This document shows positions 52,168 to 61,163 of a stretch of 64,000 bases of DNA, piece after piece. This stretch comes from Actinomycetes bacterium (GTDB taxonomy: Bacteria; Actinomycetota; Thermoleophilia; Solirubrobacterales; 70-9): contig BOKP01000001.1 in the NCBI GenBank assembly GCA_016861045.1, positions 123,529 to 187,528 of the forward strand, read 5' to 3'. Numbering within the stretch: position 1 is the stretch's first letter; the number at the start of each line of letters is the position of its first letter. The position numbers and the translations under genes are program-made. The notes below the pieces were generated by a model. The model saw nothing but the letters and a program-made list of their open reading frames with translations, did not search any database and was not told the origin of the DNA.

Positions 52168-53925
52168 TCAGCGCTCGACGCGGATGGTGACGGCGAGCCG
52201 ATCGCGCTCGGCGTTCTCGGCGGTGACCCGGTAGGTGACGCGGATCGGGCTCCTGGCCTGGCCGCTGGCGACGATCACGAGCCCGACCCGCTTGCTGGCG
52301 CCCGCGCGCAGGGCGTCGATGCTCCGGCATCGCCCGGCCGAGCCGGCGCGCTCGGGGACGCGGGCGCACACCTCGACCCCGGTCGCGGTCGTGGCGCCGC
52401 GGTTTCGCACGAGCAGCCGGGTGCGGATCCTGCCGCCGGGCTCGATCCGCCGCTTGCGCCCCGTCGGCCGCAGCCGCAACAGCGGCGGGCCGGGCTCCTC
52501 GGCGACGACGGCGGCCTCGAGCGGGGCATCGACCTGATCGGCGCGCCGGCCGGCATCGGCGGCGCTGCCGTTCGGCGGATCGAAGAACGTCGTTCGGGCG
52601 GCGCTGAGGCGGTAGGCGGATCCCAGCGTCGGGTCGGTGTTGGCGCCGGAGCTCCTGAGCTCGTTGCCGCTGGTCCCGTAGGAGAGGTAGTCGGCATAGC
52701 CCCCGCACTGCCCGAACGTCGGTGACGCGCCCTGGTCGCGGTAGAAGGACCCCGGCGTGTAGCCGGGGAGGTTCGTGTCGATGCGGGTGGTGGTGACGAT
52801 CGAGCCGGCGGCGCCGGTGACCTGCTCCCAGTCGACCGCGGGCTGCATCGCGGTCGATCCCGGGGGCACCGGGATGCCGGCGTCGGGGACGCCGTCGATC
52901 GTCACCCCGGCCGGGTAGGCGGAGTTGCGGTAGGTCATCCCGATCGCGTTCGCCGAGTAGTCGCGGAACTGGGAGATCTGCGAGATCCCGGCGTGGACGC
53001 GGAGGTGGGTGAAGGTGTCCTGGCGGCGCTCGTAGAAGACGTCGTCCCGCTGCGTGTAGGTGCCGCTGTTGGCGCCGATCTGCGAGCGGATCGCGCGCAC
53101 CGGGCCGGAGACGTTCGCGATGAAGCCGCCGCCGCCGCGGCTGAACGTGAGCTCGCTGCGGAGGCAGCCGCGCCCGACCTGGGCCTTGTCGCCGTCGAGG
53201 ATGTCGGCGCTCGGCGCGGCCCCGGTCCGCAGCGTCAAGCCGTCGGTGACCCAGCGCGAGAGCAGGCTCTGGGTGTAGGCGGGCGTGGTCACGGTCGAGC
53301 CCTCGGGGTTGGCGGGGGGCGCGTCGGCCTCGACGTTGGGCACCCCGTTGAAGTCGTAGGTGCTCTTGTAGGCGCCGGAGTCGAGGGCGAAGTCGTAGTC
53401 GACGTAGGAGCGGCCTGCCGCCGGATCGAGCGAGCCGTCGGAGCGGAACAGGTAGACGACGTGGTCGGCTTCTGGGTCGAGCGGGTCGCTGATCTCGACC
53501 CGGGCCCGTGTCCCGGGCTCGACCCCGGCCGGATCGGGCCGGTCGGCTGCGGGGGCGCCGGCGTCCTTGGCCATGAACGCGATCTCGTCGCCGCCGTCGA
53601 GGGTCGGATCGGGGTCGGCGCCGGCGAAGGTGCCGGGGTCGGCGTAGGCCTCGTGATCGAAGCCGTTGCCCTGCTGGCGCACGACCCCGTAGTCGACCAC
53701 CGCCCGCTCGTCGACCTGCACCGGCACCTGCTCCCAGCCGCCGTCGTAGCTGAAGGCGACCACCCGACCGGGGGCCGCCCCGAGCAGCGAGGGAGCGTCG
53801 GCGCCGACGAGGACCACCGGGTCGGAGCCACGCCCCGGCACGCCGGTCGCCGCGCTCGCGGCGGGCGCGGGCGCCGCGGCGGCCGTCAGGCCGAGGGCGA
53901 TGCAGATCAGTGCCCGTGCTCGCAT
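52168..53925 (-). CDS. Large secreted protein of unknown function
   Basis: 585 residues. Signal peptide about 1-27 (ICIALGLTAAAAPAPAASAA). The mature region has blocks resembling surface or polysaccharide-active proteins: GWEQVPVQVDERAVVDYGVV and DPTLDGGDEIAFMAKDAG near the N-terminus. Later come long beta-rich stretches with TYTQRDDVFYERRQDTFTHL. The last 100 residues form a conserved-repeat/CARDB-like domain (RRIEPGGRIRTRLLVRNRG). A Cys pair is present. It is probably an exported cell-surface protein; no enzymatic motif was found. It is convergent with fbpC. Confidence 0.75.
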   Translation of the reverse strand: MRARALICIALGLTAAAAPAPAASAATGVPGRGSDPVVLVGADAPSLLGAAPGRVVAFSYDGGWEQVPVQVDERAVVDYGVVRQQGNGFDHEAYADPGTFAGADPDPTLDGGDEIAFMAKDAGAPAADRPDPAGVEPGTRARVEISDPLDPEADHVVYLFRSDGSLDPAAGRSYVDYDFALDSGAYKSTYDFNGVPNVEADAPPANPEGSTVTTPAYTQSLLSRWVTDGLTLRTGAAPSADILDGDKAQVGRGCLRSELTFSRGGGGFIANVSGPVRAIRSQIGANSGTYTQRDDVFYERRQDTFTHLRVHAGISQISQFRDYSANAIGMTYRNSAYPAGVTIDGVPDAGIPVPPGSTAMQPAVDWEQVTGAAGSIVTTTRIDTNLPGYTPGSFYRDQGASPTFGQCGGYADYLSYGTSGNELRSSGANTDPTLGSAYRLSAARTTFFDPPNGSAADAGRRADQVDAPLEAAVVAEEPGPPLLRLRPTGRKRRIEPGGRIRTRLLVRNRGATTATGVEVCARVPERAGSAGRCRSIDALRAGASKRVGLVIVASGQARSPIRVTYRVTAENAERDRLAVTIRVER

Positions 53926-53944
53926 CCGACTGGGGTGTCCGCGG

Positions 53945-54253
53945 TCAGCCGGCGGCGCTGCCGCGGCCGTAGGCGCGGCCGCCTGCCACGGTCTCGGCGT
54001 GGGGGGCGAGCGCCGCGGGCAGCGCCACCGAGACGTGGTCGGAGGTGACCGGGAGGCCGGTGGCCTCGGCCACCGCGGCGGCGGCCTGCGGGCTCGAGAG
54101 GCGCATGCGGCCGGGCTCGAACCGGCAGCCCATCGCCAGCTCGAGCGGGGTGCTGCCATCGGCGCCGGTCGGCGGGAGCTCCTCGAGGCCGCCGTAGCTC
54201 TGCGCCTCGCGGACCTGGTTGACGAACTCGAGCAGGTACATGGATCCGATCAT
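53945..54253 (-). CDS. Small uncharacterised protein
   Basis: 102 residues, no membrane segment or signal. The start MIGSMYLLEFVNQVREAQSY could also be the second Met (54241). A long Ala-rich stretch (SPQAAAAVAEATGLPVTSDH) resembles a small alpha/beta domain. No family was recognised. It is encoded just upstream of the large secreted protein on the same strand with 19 bases between, so the two are probably one operon. Confidence 0.55.
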   Translation of the reverse strand: MIGSMYLLEFVNQVREAQSYGGLEELPPTGADGSTPLELAMGCRFEPGRMRLSSPQAAAAVAEATGLPVTSDHVSVALPAALAPHAETVAGGRAYGRGSAAG

Positions 54254-54338
54254 CTATCGCCGCGCGGGCGCCGCGGCTTGAGGCCCGCTCCGGGCGGCTG
54301 GACGTCCCTGTCATCATCGTGATCATGCGGAGCGGGCG

Positions 54339-54884
54339 ATGAGCGACGACGAGAAGGCCGACGGGGGCACCGCGGTCCCGGGCGCGCCGCCGCCCGATCG
54401 AACCGAGGTCGCCACCTTCGGCGCCGGCTGCTTCTGGAAGCCCGAGGCGCTCTTCCGCGAGGTCCCGGGCGTCGTCGACACCGCCGTCGGCTACGAGGGC
54501 GGCCACGTCGCCGACCCGACCTACGAGCAGGTCTGCACCGGCACGACCGGCCACGCGGAGGTCGTGCGCGTCACCTACGACCCCGACCGGATCGCCTACG
54601 GCGAGCTCCTCGACCGGTTCTGGGACATGCACGACCCGACCCAGGTCAACCGCCAGGGCCCCGACGTCGGCGACCAGTACCGGACCGTGATCTTCACCCA
54701 CTCCGGCGAGCAGGACGCCGCCGCCCGGGCCTCGAAGGCGGCCCGCCAGGAGCGCTGCGCCGAGCCGATCGCGACCTCGATCGAGGTCGCGACCGGGTTT
54801 TGGATGGCGGAGGGCTACCACCAGTGCTACCTCGAGCGGCGCCGCACCGGCAGCGGCCTGCTCGGCGCCCTCCTGGGGCGCTGA
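54339..54884 (+). CDS. msrA: Peptide methionine sulfoxide reductase MsrA
   Basis: 181 residues. The active site is [14 protein letters not shown] with the catalytic Cys. Other conserved segments are [52 protein letters not shown] and [12 protein letters not shown]. It repairs oxidised methionine (S-sulfoxide form). GGAGCGGGCG precedes the ATG. No msrB is adjacent. Confidence 0.95.
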   Translation: MSDDEKADGGTAVPGAPPPDRTEVATFGAGCFWKPEALFREVPGVVDTAVGYEGGHVADPTYEQVCTGTTGHAEVVRVTYDPDRIAYGELLDRFWDMHDPTQVNRQGPDVGDQYRTVIFTHSGEQDAAARASKAARQERCAEPIATSIEVATGFWMAEGYHQCYLERRRTGSGLLGALLGR

Positions 54885-54977
54885 CGGGGCGCGGCGGCCC
54901 GCCGCCGGAAACTCCATGGCGACGCGACCGGGAGCGGCCGCGAGCCGGCGGGTGCGGCGGCGGGTTCCCTCCGGCCG

Positions 54978-56486
54978 TCAGACGTTGATCGCGACGTACT
55001 TGGTCTCGAGGTACTCGTGGATCCCCTCGGCGCCGCCCTCGCGGCCGAGCCCGGACGCCTTGACTCCGCCGAACGGCGCGCCGGCGTTCGACACGAGGCC
55101 CTGGTTGAGGCCGACCATTCCGGACTCCAGCGCCTCGCAGACCCGAAGCGCGCGCTTGACGTCGCTCGTGAACACGTAGGAGACGAGCCCGTACTCGGTG
55201 TCGTTGGCGGCGGCGATCGCCTCCGCCTCGGTCGCGAAGGTGCGGATCGGGGCCACCGGCCCGAAGATCTCCTCGACGAGCAGGCGGGCGTCGCCGGGGA
55301 CGTCGGCGAGGACCGTCGGCTCGTAGAAGGAGCCCGGCCCGTCGATAGCCCTGCCGCCGATCAGCGCCTTCGCCCCCTTGCCGACGGCATCGTCGACGAG
55401 CTCGGCAACGGCCGAGCGCTGGCCGTCGTCGATCAGCGGGCCGACCTCGACGCCCTCCTCGGAGCCGCGGCCGATCTTCATCGCGCCCATCCGCTCGGCG
55501 AGCCGCGAGCTGAACTCGGCGGCGACCGACTCGTGGACGTAGAAGCGGTTCGCCGAGGTGCAGGCCTCGCCGACGTTCCGCATCTTCGCCACCATCGCGC
55601 CGTCGACGGCGGCGTCGAGGTCGGCGTCCTCGAAGACCAGGAAGGGGGCGTTGCCGCCGAGCTCCATCGAGGTCTTGAGGACGTTCCCGGCGGCCTGCTC
55701 GATCAGCTTCCGGCCGACCTCGGTCGAGCCGGTGAAGCTGAGCTTGCGCAGCCGCGGGTCGGAGATGATCGGCTCCGAGACCGCGCCCGACGAGGTGCTC
55801 GTGATCACGTTCAGGACCCCGGCCGGCAGGCCGCACTCCTCGAGCAGGGCCGCGAGCGCCAGCATCGAGAGCGGCGTGTTCTGGGCCGGCTTGATCACCA
55901 TCGTGCAGCCCGCGGCGACGGCGGGGCCGATCTTCCGCGTGCCCATCGCGGTCGGGAAGTTCCAGGGGGTGATCAGGTAGCAGGGGCCGACGGGCTGGCG
56001 CATCACCATCACCCGCCCGGCGCCGTTTCCGGCGACCTTGAAGTCGCCCGTCAGCCGCAGCGCCTCGCCGGCGTTCCAGCGCAGGAACTCGGCCGCGTAG
56101 GCGATCTCGCCCTTCGACTCGGTCAGCGACTTGCCCATCTCGAGGGTCATCAGGAGCGCCAGCTCCTCGCTGCGCTCGCCCATCAGCTCGAACGCCGACT
56201 GGAGGATCTCCGAGCGCGCGTTCGGCGGCGTCGCCGCCCATTCGGCCTGGACGGCGCAGGCGGCGTCGAGCGCCGCGCGGGCATCGTCGGCCGTCGCGTC
56301 GGCGATCTCGCACAGCGTCTCGCCGGTCGAGGGGTCGTCGACGGCGAAGGTCGCCCCGCCGCTCGCGTCGCGCCACTCGCCGCCGATCAGCAGCCGCTTC
56401 GGCGCCGCCGCGACGACCCCCTCCTCCGTAGCCCCCGCCGATTCCTCCGTCACGCCGCTCCCCGTGAGGCCAGTCATCTTCTTCAT
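54978..56486 (-). CDS. NAD(P)-dependent aldehyde dehydrogenase (succinate-semialdehyde type)
   Basis: 502 residues. The catalytic Cys is in NVGEACTSANRFYVH and the Glu in MELGGNAPFLVFEDADLD, with ITPWNFPTAMGTRKIGPAVA and SFTGSTEVGRKLI for cofactor binding. The sequence is closest in style to GabD-type succinate-semialdehyde dehydrogenases, but substrate cannot be fixed from sequence. An extra N-terminal tail of about 30 residues is present. AAGGAG lies two bases above the first ATG; a second ATG nine bases on may be the real start. Confidence 0.88.
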   Translation of the reverse strand: MKKMTGLTGSGVTEESAGATEEGVVAAAPKRLLIGGEWRDASGGATFAVDDPSTGETLCEIADATADDARAALDAACAVQAEWAATPPNARSEILQSAFELMGERSEELALLMTLEMGKSLTESKGEIAYAAEFLRWNAGEALRLTGDFKVAGNGAGRVMVMRQPVGPCYLITPWNFPTAMGTRKIGPAVAAGCTMVIKPAQNTPLSMLALAALLEECGLPAGVLNVITSTSSGAVSEPIISDPRLRKLSFTGSTEVGRKLIEQAAGNVLKTSMELGGNAPFLVFEDADLDAAVDGAMVAKMRNVGEACTSANRFYVHESVAAEFSSRLAERMGAMKIGRGSEEGVEVGPLIDDGQRSAVAELVDDAVGKGAKALIGGRAIDGPGSFYEPTVLADVPGDARLLVEEIFGPVAPIRTFATEAEAIAAANDTEYGLVSYVFTSDVKRALRVCEALESGMVGLNQGLVSNAGAPFGGVKASGLGREGGAEGIHEYLETKYVAINV

Positions 56487-56536
56487 CGCTCCTTTGCTCG
56501 CTCGCGCCGCGGAGATTACCCGTGGCCGGCCGCCGG

Positions 56537-57529
56537 CTACCCGTCGGCGAACGGCTCGATCGGGACGCCGTGGTCGGTTCGCCGCGTCCCGAGCTCGTAG
56601 GCGGCGGCGCCGGCGACCTCGATCCGCAGCGGCGGGCCCTCCGGTCGCTCGACGGTCAGGTCGAGGTCGGCGATCGAGCAGTTCAGCGCGTGATGGCCGG
56701 GACCGGCCGGATCGGCGTAGGCCCAGCCGACGAAGCGCTCGAGCGGGGCCGAGACCGATCCCCGCACGACCGCGCCGCCGGTGGCGGGAGCGCGAATCTC
56801 ACAGCGATCCGGCCCGGCGACGATCCTGGTTCGGCGCAGCGGGTTGAGCCCGCCGACGCGGAGCCGCTCGCCGGCGTGGGCGATCTCCCCGTTCAGGACC
56901 CACGGCGAGGTCAGCGGCCCGAGCCTGGCCCGGCCGGCGCCGAGATCGACGTAGCCGCGGACGCCCCCGCTCGCGGTTGCGCCGTGGATCCAGATCCAGG
57001 TCTCGGCATGCTCGGCGCCCCAGTTGTGGCCGATCATCCCCGGCCACTCGCTCAGCGTCAGCGCTTCGCCGCCGAGCTCGAGGCGGCCGTCGACCGTGAT
57101 CGCCGGGTGCGGGGTGCGGAGCTTCGTCCGCGGCAGCGACCGCTCGTACATCCACGGCCTCGGGAAGTGGTCGAGCGGGCCGGCGTGATCGCGGAAGCGG
57201 AGGCTCCAGCCCGCCGTCGAGCCGTCGGCGGCGAGCTCGCCGTCGAGCCGCCCGGGCGCGATCTCTGCGCCGTCGACGCGGAGATAGGCGCCGGCGGGGA
57301 CCGAGACCAGCTCCGCGCCGACCTGCCGCTTGAGGGCGCGCGGGCGCTCCCACTCGGCGTCGAAGACCGTCAGCCAGACCGCCCCCGTCGGCGCCGCGTC
57401 CGGGCGCTTGTGGACGGTGTGGCGGATCCAGACCGCGCGTCCGCCCTCCGGCGCCGCCGCCTTCAGGTAGAAGCTCTCGTAGTGGCCGGCCGCGGCCGGG
57501 ATCGAGGGGAAGCGGGCCTCGGTTCGCAC
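56537..57529 (-). CDS. CrtC/tocopherol-cyclase-like lipocalin-type protein
   Basis: 330 residues. HYESFYLKAAAPEGGRAVWI at the start, LSEWPGMIGHNWGAEHAETW and IWIHGA are characteristic of the AttH/CrtC/tocopherol-cyclase fold (two lipocalin-like barrels). Such proteins act on carotenoids or prenyl lipids. The start at GTG 57529 is supported by a TACGCT hexamer six bases above; a longer frame to 57568 adds 13 residues. It is divergent from the wall enzyme at 57664. The substrate is unknown. Confidence 0.7.
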   Translation of the reverse strand: MRTEARFPSIPAAAGHYESFYLKAAAPEGGRAVWIRHTVHKRPDAAPTGAVWLTVFDAEWERPRALKRQVGAELVSVPAGAYLRVDGAEIAPGRLDGELAADGSTAGWSLRFRDHAGPLDHFPRPWMYERSLPRTKLRTPHPAITVDGRLELGGEALTLSEWPGMIGHNWGAEHAETWIWIHGATASGGVRGYVDLGAGRARLGPLTSPWVLNGEIAHAGERLRVGGLNPLRRTRIVAGPDRCEIRAPATGGAVVRGSVSAPLERFVGWAYADPAGPGHHALNCSIADLDLTVERPEGPPLRIEVAGAAAYELGTRRTDHGVPIEPFADG

Positions 57530-57535
57530 CGGGCA

Positions 57536-57541
57536 AGCGTA
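57536..57541 (-). promoter_or_regulatory. Leaderless -10 element for the CrtC-like gene
   Basis: TACGCT on the minus strand is six bases before the GTG at 57529. Confidence 0.4.
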
Positions 57542-57663
57542 GAGCCGATCGCTTCGGACCGCCCCCACGCACGATCGACGAGCCGGGATGCCCGGTCCCG
57601 CCGGCGAAGGCGATCGACCCGGGGTGCCGAGACCGCCCCCGGGCCCTGTCAGAGTGAACGGCG

Positions 57664-59193
57664 ATGAGGAGGCGGGAGCGAGATCGACCGCCGGCGCTGC
57701 CCTGGGCGATCGCGGCGATCGCGGCGGTCGCCGCCGCCGCGATCGCCCTCCTCCTGGCCGGCGGCGGCGACTCCGGCCTCGACCCCGACGCCGTCGCCGC
57801 CGCGGGCCGCGACGGGACCGACGACCCGTTCGCCTACGAGCCCGACCGCGCCGCCGACCTCGAGCGCCGCGCCGCGCTCGGCGTCTCCCACGTCCTCTAC
57901 GAGAAGAGCCCCGGCGGCATCGTCGCCAGCGCCCGCCGCACCGAGCGGTGGCGCGAGGAGGTCGAGAGCGCGGCCGGGGAGCACGACGTCGATCCCGGCC
58001 TGATGGAGGCGATGGTCCTGCTCGAGAGCGCCGGGCGTCCGGAGGTGATCGCGGGCGACGACCCCGAGGCCGCCTCCGGCCTCGCCCAGATCCTCGCCGG
58101 AACCGCCACCGACCTGCTCGGGATGAAGGTCGACCTCGCGCGGAGCCGGGCGCTGACCAGGCGGATCGCCGAGACCGAGGCCGCGATCGCGCGGTCGAAG
58201 AAGCGGTCGCGGAGCGAGGAGCCGAAGGCGCGCACCGAGGCGCTGATGGAGCTGCGGCGGCTGCCGGTCCACGAGCGCAGGCTCCGCGCCCGCCGCGCCG
58301 CGGTGGACGAGCGCTTCGACCCCGAGGCGGCGCTCGACGGAATGGGGGCCTACCTGGAGATCGCCGGCGAGCGGTTCGGCCGCGAGGACCTGGCGACGGC
58401 GAGCTACCACATGGGGATCGGCAACCTCGAGAACGCGATCGCCGCCTATCGGGAGGAGACCCCCGCCGACGACCTCGGCTACGCGCGGCTCTTCTTCGAC
58501 TCCTCGCCGCTGCGCAACGAGGAGGCGTGGGCTCTGCTCGCGTCGCTCGGCGACGACAGCTCGACCTACCTCTGGCGGGTCCTGGCCGCCGAGCGGGTCA
58601 TGGACCTCTATCGCGACGACCGCGACGAGCTCGCGCGGCTGGCGGAGCTGCAGGGCGCCAAGGCGACCCAGGAGGAGGTCTTCCACCCGGAGTCGGAGAC
58701 GGCGCCGTTCGCGGCGCCCGGAGACGTCCAGGCGGCGCTCGGCGACGGCACCCTCCTGCCGTTGCCCGACGGGGAGCCCTACGGGTACGCGGTCGACCCC
58801 GGGATGGGGGAGCTGGCCGCGAAGCTCGGCGTCGAGCCGTCCCTGTACCGGGCGCTTCGGCCGGAGGCGCTCGCGACGCTGATCTACATGGCCGCCCGGG
58901 TTCGCGCGATCAACGGCGGCAAGGGCGAGCTGACGGTGACGAGCACGGTCCGCGACGACCGCTACCAGCGGGAGCTGCTCGGCGTCAACGACCAGGCCAC
59001 GGCCGCCTACTCGCTGCACACCACCGGCTACTCGTTCGACGTCCTCCGCGACTACTCCGGCGACCGCCAGGCGGAGGCGTTCCAGTTCATGCTCGACCGC
59101 CTCCGCGCCCTCGACGTGATCGACTACGCCTACGAGCCCGAGGCGATCCACGTGACGGTCTCCGACGAGGCCGGGCCGCTGCTCGACCTCTGA
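57664..59193 (+). CDS. Membrane-anchored transglycosylase/carboxypeptidase-like wall hydrolase
   Basis: 509 residues. An N-terminal anchor (LPWAIAAIAAVAAAAIALLL) is followed by a transglycosylase-SLT-like region at about 105-250. This has EAMVLLESAGRPEVIAGDD with the catalytic Glu, AASGLAQI and ATASYHMGIGNLENAI. The C-terminal part (about 410-509) has TSTVRDDRYQRELLG and SLHTTGYSFDVLRDY. The latter resembles the metal/His motif of VanY/M15 D,D-carboxypeptidases or DUF5715. A linked glycosidase and peptidase would cut both strands and stems of peptidoglycan. The fusion is inferred from motifs. Confidence 0.75.
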   Translation: MRRRERDRPPALPWAIAAIAAVAAAAIALLLAGGGDSGLDPDAVAAAGRDGTDDPFAYEPDRAADLERRAALGVSHVLYEKSPGGIVASARRTERWREEVESAAGEHDVDPGLMEAMVLLESAGRPEVIAGDDPEAASGLAQILAGTATDLLGMKVDLARSRALTRRIAETEAAIARSKKRSRSEEPKARTEALMELRRLPVHERRLRARRAAVDERFDPEAALDGMGAYLEIAGERFGREDLATASYHMGIGNLENAIAAYREETPADDLGYARLFFDSSPLRNEEAWALLASLGDDSSTYLWRVLAAERVMDLYRDDRDELARLAELQGAKATQEEVFHPESETAPFAAPGDVQAALGDGTLLPLPDGEPYGYAVDPGMGELAAKLGVEPSLYRALRPEALATLIYMAARVRAINGGKGELTVTSTVRDDRYQRELLGVNDQATAAYSLHTTGYSFDVLRDYSGDRQAEAFQFMLDRLRALDVIDYAYEPEAIHVTVSDEAGPLLDL

Positions 59194-59203
59194 TGGGGCT
59201 GGT

Positions 59204-59222
59204 CGCGGCGGGTCCCGCCGCG
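59204..59222 (+). terminator. Hairpin after the wall hydrolase gene
   Basis: CGCGGCGGG and CCCGCCGCG form a 9-bp inverted repeat ten bases past the stop. No U-tract. The rest of the 226-base gap to 59420 shows no gene. Confidence 0.5.
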
Positions 59223-59419
59223 GCGGCTTCCCATCGCGCCTGCGCCACCGGCATTGCTCGGAACGATCGGAGTCCCTCCGCCGCGGCGCCCGCCGCCCGA
59301 CGTCGTCTCCCGGCGGCAAGCTCCCTGACGAGGGCGAGAGCCCGCGAATCCGGGAAGCGGTCGGCGAAGCGGCCAGAAGGGCCGCGAGCCGGCCGATGAC
59401 GCCGAGTCGCGGCGCCCCG

Positions 59420-60499
59420 TCAGGTGTGCCTCACGGTGATCACCTCGCCGTCCTCCATCACGTACCCGCGCCCCTCGATCCGGAGCAGGCCGCGGTCGCG
59501 GGCGGGCGCGTAGCCGCCGCACTCGACGAGGTCCCTCCAGCCGATCACCTCGGCCTTGACGAAGCCCCGCTGGATGTCGGTGTGGATCCTGCCGGCGGCG
59601 TCAGAGGCGGTGCCGCCGCGGCGCAGGCTCCACGCCCGCGCCTCGACGCCGGCGCCGGCGGTGAAGAAGCTGATCAGCCCGAGCAGCGAGTAGGCGGCGC
59701 GCACCATGCGGTCCAGCCCCGACTCCGAGATCCCGAGCTCGGCCCGCATCAGCTCCGCCTCCCCGGCGTCGAGCTCGGCGAGCTCGGCCTCGATCTTGGC
59801 GCTGAGCGCGATCGCGCTGTCGCCGCCGGCGCGGGCGTGGCCGGCCAGCTCGGGTGGCGCCTCGTCGGTGCCCTCGTCGACGTTGGCGATGTAGAGGACC
59901 GGCTTCGAGGTCAGCGCCTGCAGGCTCCGGGGGCCGCGCGGCCCGACCGCGTCGGGGACCGGGACCGAGCGGACCGGCTCGCCGCGCTCGAGCGCCGCGA
60001 CGACGTCGGCGAGCCAGTCGCGCTCGGCGATCGCGTCCTTGTCGAGCGTCCGTGCCTGCTTGGTGACCCGCTCGAGGCGGCGGGTGGCGGTCTCGAGATC
60101 GGCGAGCATCAGCTCGGCCTCGACCATCTCGGCGTCGCCGAGCGGGTCGACTTCGCCCTCGGGATGGGGCACGCCGGCGTCGGAGTGGGCGCGGACGACG
60201 TGGCAGATCGCGTCGGTCTCGCGGATCGAGGCGAGGAAGCGGTTGCCGAGGCCCTCGCCCGCCGAGGCGCCGCGGACGAGGCCGGCGATGTCGTGGACCT
60301 CGAGCGACTCGTGGACGATCGGGTCCGAGCCGATCACCGCCGCGACCCGGTCGAGTCGCTCGTCGGGGACGGCGGCGATGGCGACGTTCGGCTCGATCGT
60401 CGTGAACGGGTAGCCGGCGGCCTCGGCGCCGGCGCGGGTGAGCGCGTTGAAGAGCGTCGACTTGCCGGCGTTCGGCATCCCGACGATGCCGACCTTCAC
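59420..60499 (-). CDS. ychF: YchF/OLA1-type ATPase
   Basis: 359 residues. The start VKVGIVGMPNAGKSTLFNAL is the G1 motif; FTTIEPNVAIAAVPDERLD and VHDIAGLVRGASAGEGLGN (G3) follow. The C-terminal TGS domain ends GRGYVMEDGEVITVRHT. YchF is a universal, ribosome-associated P-loop ATPase linked to stress response. The GTG start overlaps the upstream PAP2 gene stop as GTGA. Full length and intact. Confidence 0.95.
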   Translation of the reverse strand: MKVGIVGMPNAGKSTLFNALTRAGAEAAGYPFTTIEPNVAIAAVPDERLDRVAAVIGSDPIVHESLEVHDIAGLVRGASAGEGLGNRFLASIRETDAICHVVRAHSDAGVPHPEGEVDPLGDAEMVEAELMLADLETATRRLERVTKQARTLDKDAIAERDWLADVVAALERGEPVRSVPVPDAVGPRGPRSLQALTSKPVLYIANVDEGTDEAPPELAGHARAGGDSAIALSAKIEAELAELDAGEAELMRAELGISESGLDRMVRAAYSLLGLISFFTAGAGVEARAWSLRRGGTASDAAGRIHTDIQRGFVKAEVIGWRDLVECGGYAPARDRGLLRIEGRGYVMEDGEVITVRHT

Positions 60500-61101
60500 G
60501 ACCGGCCCTCCGGCGCGGCGGTCGGCGGCCGGCCGGGCACGGGCAACGGCGGGGTTGCGGCCGCGACCCCCGCTCCGCGCCGGGCCGGCAGCGGCCAGGC
60601 GCGGCCGATCGCGAGGCCGAGCGCCGCCCCCGCGAGCACGTCGCTCGGGTAGTGCATGCCGAGATAGGGGCGGCCGGCGCAGACCAGCACCGCGAGCCCG
60701 TACAGCGCCGGCCGGGCGCCGGGCGCGACGCGGCCGAGCGAGACGGCCGCGGCGACCGAGGTCGCCGCGTGGGCGGACGGGAACGAGAGGCGGCTTGTGG
60801 CCGAGGCGAGCGGAGCGTGCCCGGCGACGACCGGCCGCTCGCGCCCGGACGCGGCCTTGACCACGTAGTTGAGCCCGAGCGCCGCCGGGGCGGCCGCGGC
60901 GGCGGCGAGGAAGCGGCCGCGGCGGCGGCGATCCGCGGCGGCGGCGGCGAGCCCGAGCCCGGCCCAGCCGATCCCGCGCTCGCCGAAGGCGGAGAGCCCA
61001 CGGGCGACGGCCACGGCGAGCGGCCCGTGGCCGCGGGTCCGCAGCAGGACGAGCAGCGCTCGGTCGATCCGTCGTCCCGATCTGGCCAGCTTCGAGAGCA
61101 C
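60496..61101 (-). CDS. PAP2-superfamily membrane phosphatase
   Basis: 201 residues. The PAP2 motifs are KAASGRERPV, FPSAHAATS and YLGMHYPSDVLAG. Membrane segments surround them. This small form is of the undecaprenyl-diphosphatase/lipid-phosphatase type. GTG start eight bases below a TATGCT hexamer. Transcribed with ychF in one unit, which is unusual for either gene. Confidence 0.88.
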   Translation of the reverse strand: MLSKLARSGRRIDRALLVLLRTRGHGPLAVAVARGLSAFGERGIGWAGLGLAAAAADRRRRGRFLAAAAAAPAALGLNYVVKAASGRERPVVAGHAPLASATSRLSFPSAHAATSVAAAVSLGRVAPGARPALYGLAVLVCAGRPYLGMHYPSDVLAGAALGLAIGRAWPLPARRGAGVAAATPPLPVPGRPPTAAPEGRS

Positions 61102-61109
61102 GGCCGCGC

Positions 61110-61115
61110 AGCATA
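61110..61115 (-). promoter_or_regulatory. Leaderless -10 element for the PAP2-ychF operon
   Basis: TATGCT on the minus strand is eight bases before the GTG at 61101. Confidence 0.4.
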
Positions 61116-61150
61116 GGTCGGGGGGGCGCGAGCCGGAGGGGCGCGGCTGG

Positions 61151-61156
61151 CAGACT
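61151..61156 (+). promoter_or_regulatory. Leaderless -10 element for the BtrH-like gene
   Basis: CAGACT, a weaker TANNNT variant, is seven bases before the ATG at 61164. Confidence 0.35.
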
Positions 61157-61163
61157 CCCCGCG

